From contig NZ_JAJUFE010000020.1 of NCBI RefSeq assembly GCF_029263785.1, forward strand, positions 1 through 38,427: DNA of 38,427 nt, given 5' to 3'. This document shows positions 38,313 through 38,427 of this stretch, piece by piece (position 1 is the stretch's first letter; the number at the start of each line of letters is the position of its first letter). The position numbers were made by a program, and so were the translations under genes. The notes below the pieces were generated by a model, which worked only from the letters and a program-made list of their open reading frames with translations, did no database searches and was not told where the DNA came from. The stretch is from Pusillimonas sp. (GTDB lineage: Bacteria; Pseudomonadota; Gammaproteobacteria; Burkholderiales; Burkholderiaceae_B).

Positions 38313-38426
38313 GCCTGACGATGACCTACTTTCACAGGCGAATGCCAACTATCATCGGCGCTAAGGCGTTTCACGATCCTGTTCGGGATGGGAAGGCGTG
38401 GGACCACCTTGCTATGGTCGTCAAGC
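38313..38426 (-). rRNA. rrf: 5S ribosomal RNA
   Basis: The minus strand reads GCTTGACGACCATAGCAAGG at its start, then GTGGTCCCACGCC, CCGAACAGGATCGTGAAACG, TTAGCGCCGATGATAGT and GAAAGTAGGTCATCGTCAGG. Ends are set by helix I, where GCTTGACGA pairs with TCGTCAGGC. At about 114 nt it is essentially complete at the window edge. It is the last gene of an rRNA operon whose 23S and 16S genes should lie to the right, outside the window. Confidence 0.96.
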
Positions 38427-38427
38427 G

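Noticed and set aside
38076-38348. 90-residue minus-strand frame at the right edge
   Set aside because: It starts inside the 5S rRNA gene and runs through the rRNA terminator, so it is not a protein gene.

Overview
The window is a piece of core chromosome from a betaproteobacterium, most likely family Alcaligenaceae (Bordetella/Achromobacter/Pusillimonas relatives). This rests on the moderately high GC content, the single murE-murF fusion gene (known from Bordetella), the order uup-rnpB-mraZ...ftsZ-lpxC-dciA-M23 peptidase-secA, and protein sequences that look Alcaligenaceae-like. The genus is an inference. I found no phage, insertion sequence, CRISPR array or defence island.

Left part (1-10,315). 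A tRNA-Lys(UUU) gene with its own promoter and terminator is followed by a GH31-like protein and mnmC, both on the minus strand. suhB (inositol monophosphatase family) is on the plus strand, an acyl-CoA synthetase on the minus strand, and an M20 amidohydrolase and the magnesium channel mgtE on the plus strand. MnmC modifies the wobble U of tRNAs such as tRNA-Lys(UUU), which lies 2.4 kb away. The GH31 protein appears to lack the catalytic and sugar-binding residues of its family and is the most unusual gene in the window.

Central part (10,366-33,173). A division and cell wall (dcw) cluster is read on the minus strand: mraZ-rsmH-ftsL-ftsI-murEF-mraY-murD-ftsW-murG-murC-ddlB-ftsQ-ftsA-ftsZ, then lpxC, an M23 peptidase and secA, with dciA divergent. 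From rsmH to ftsQ every junction overlaps, mostly by 4 nt. The cluster starts at a clear sigma70-type promoter whose -10 box runs into four 10-bp repeats that look like the MraZ operator. Terminator-like hairpins lie between ftsA and ftsZ and after ftsZ. Together these genes make lipid II (murE/F, mraY, murD/G/C, ddlB), polymerise and cross-link it at the septum (ftsW, ftsI), build the divisome (ftsL, ftsQ, ftsA, ftsZ), commit lipid A synthesis (lpxC) and drive protein export (secA).

Right part (33,363-38,427). RNase P RNA is on the minus strand directly upstream of mraZ. Then come uup (plus), pyrC (minus, its end overlapping uup), a SWIB-domain protein (plus), a small DUF4870-like membrane protein (minus), and a gene-poor stretch of about 560 bp with a 41-bp tandem repeat. 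The window ends in the terminator and 5S rRNA of a ribosomal RNA operon that enters from the right edge on the minus strand.

Coordinates of coding regions include the stop codon. Start codons were moved from the longest reading frame where a ribosome binding site, promoter or family length argued for it.
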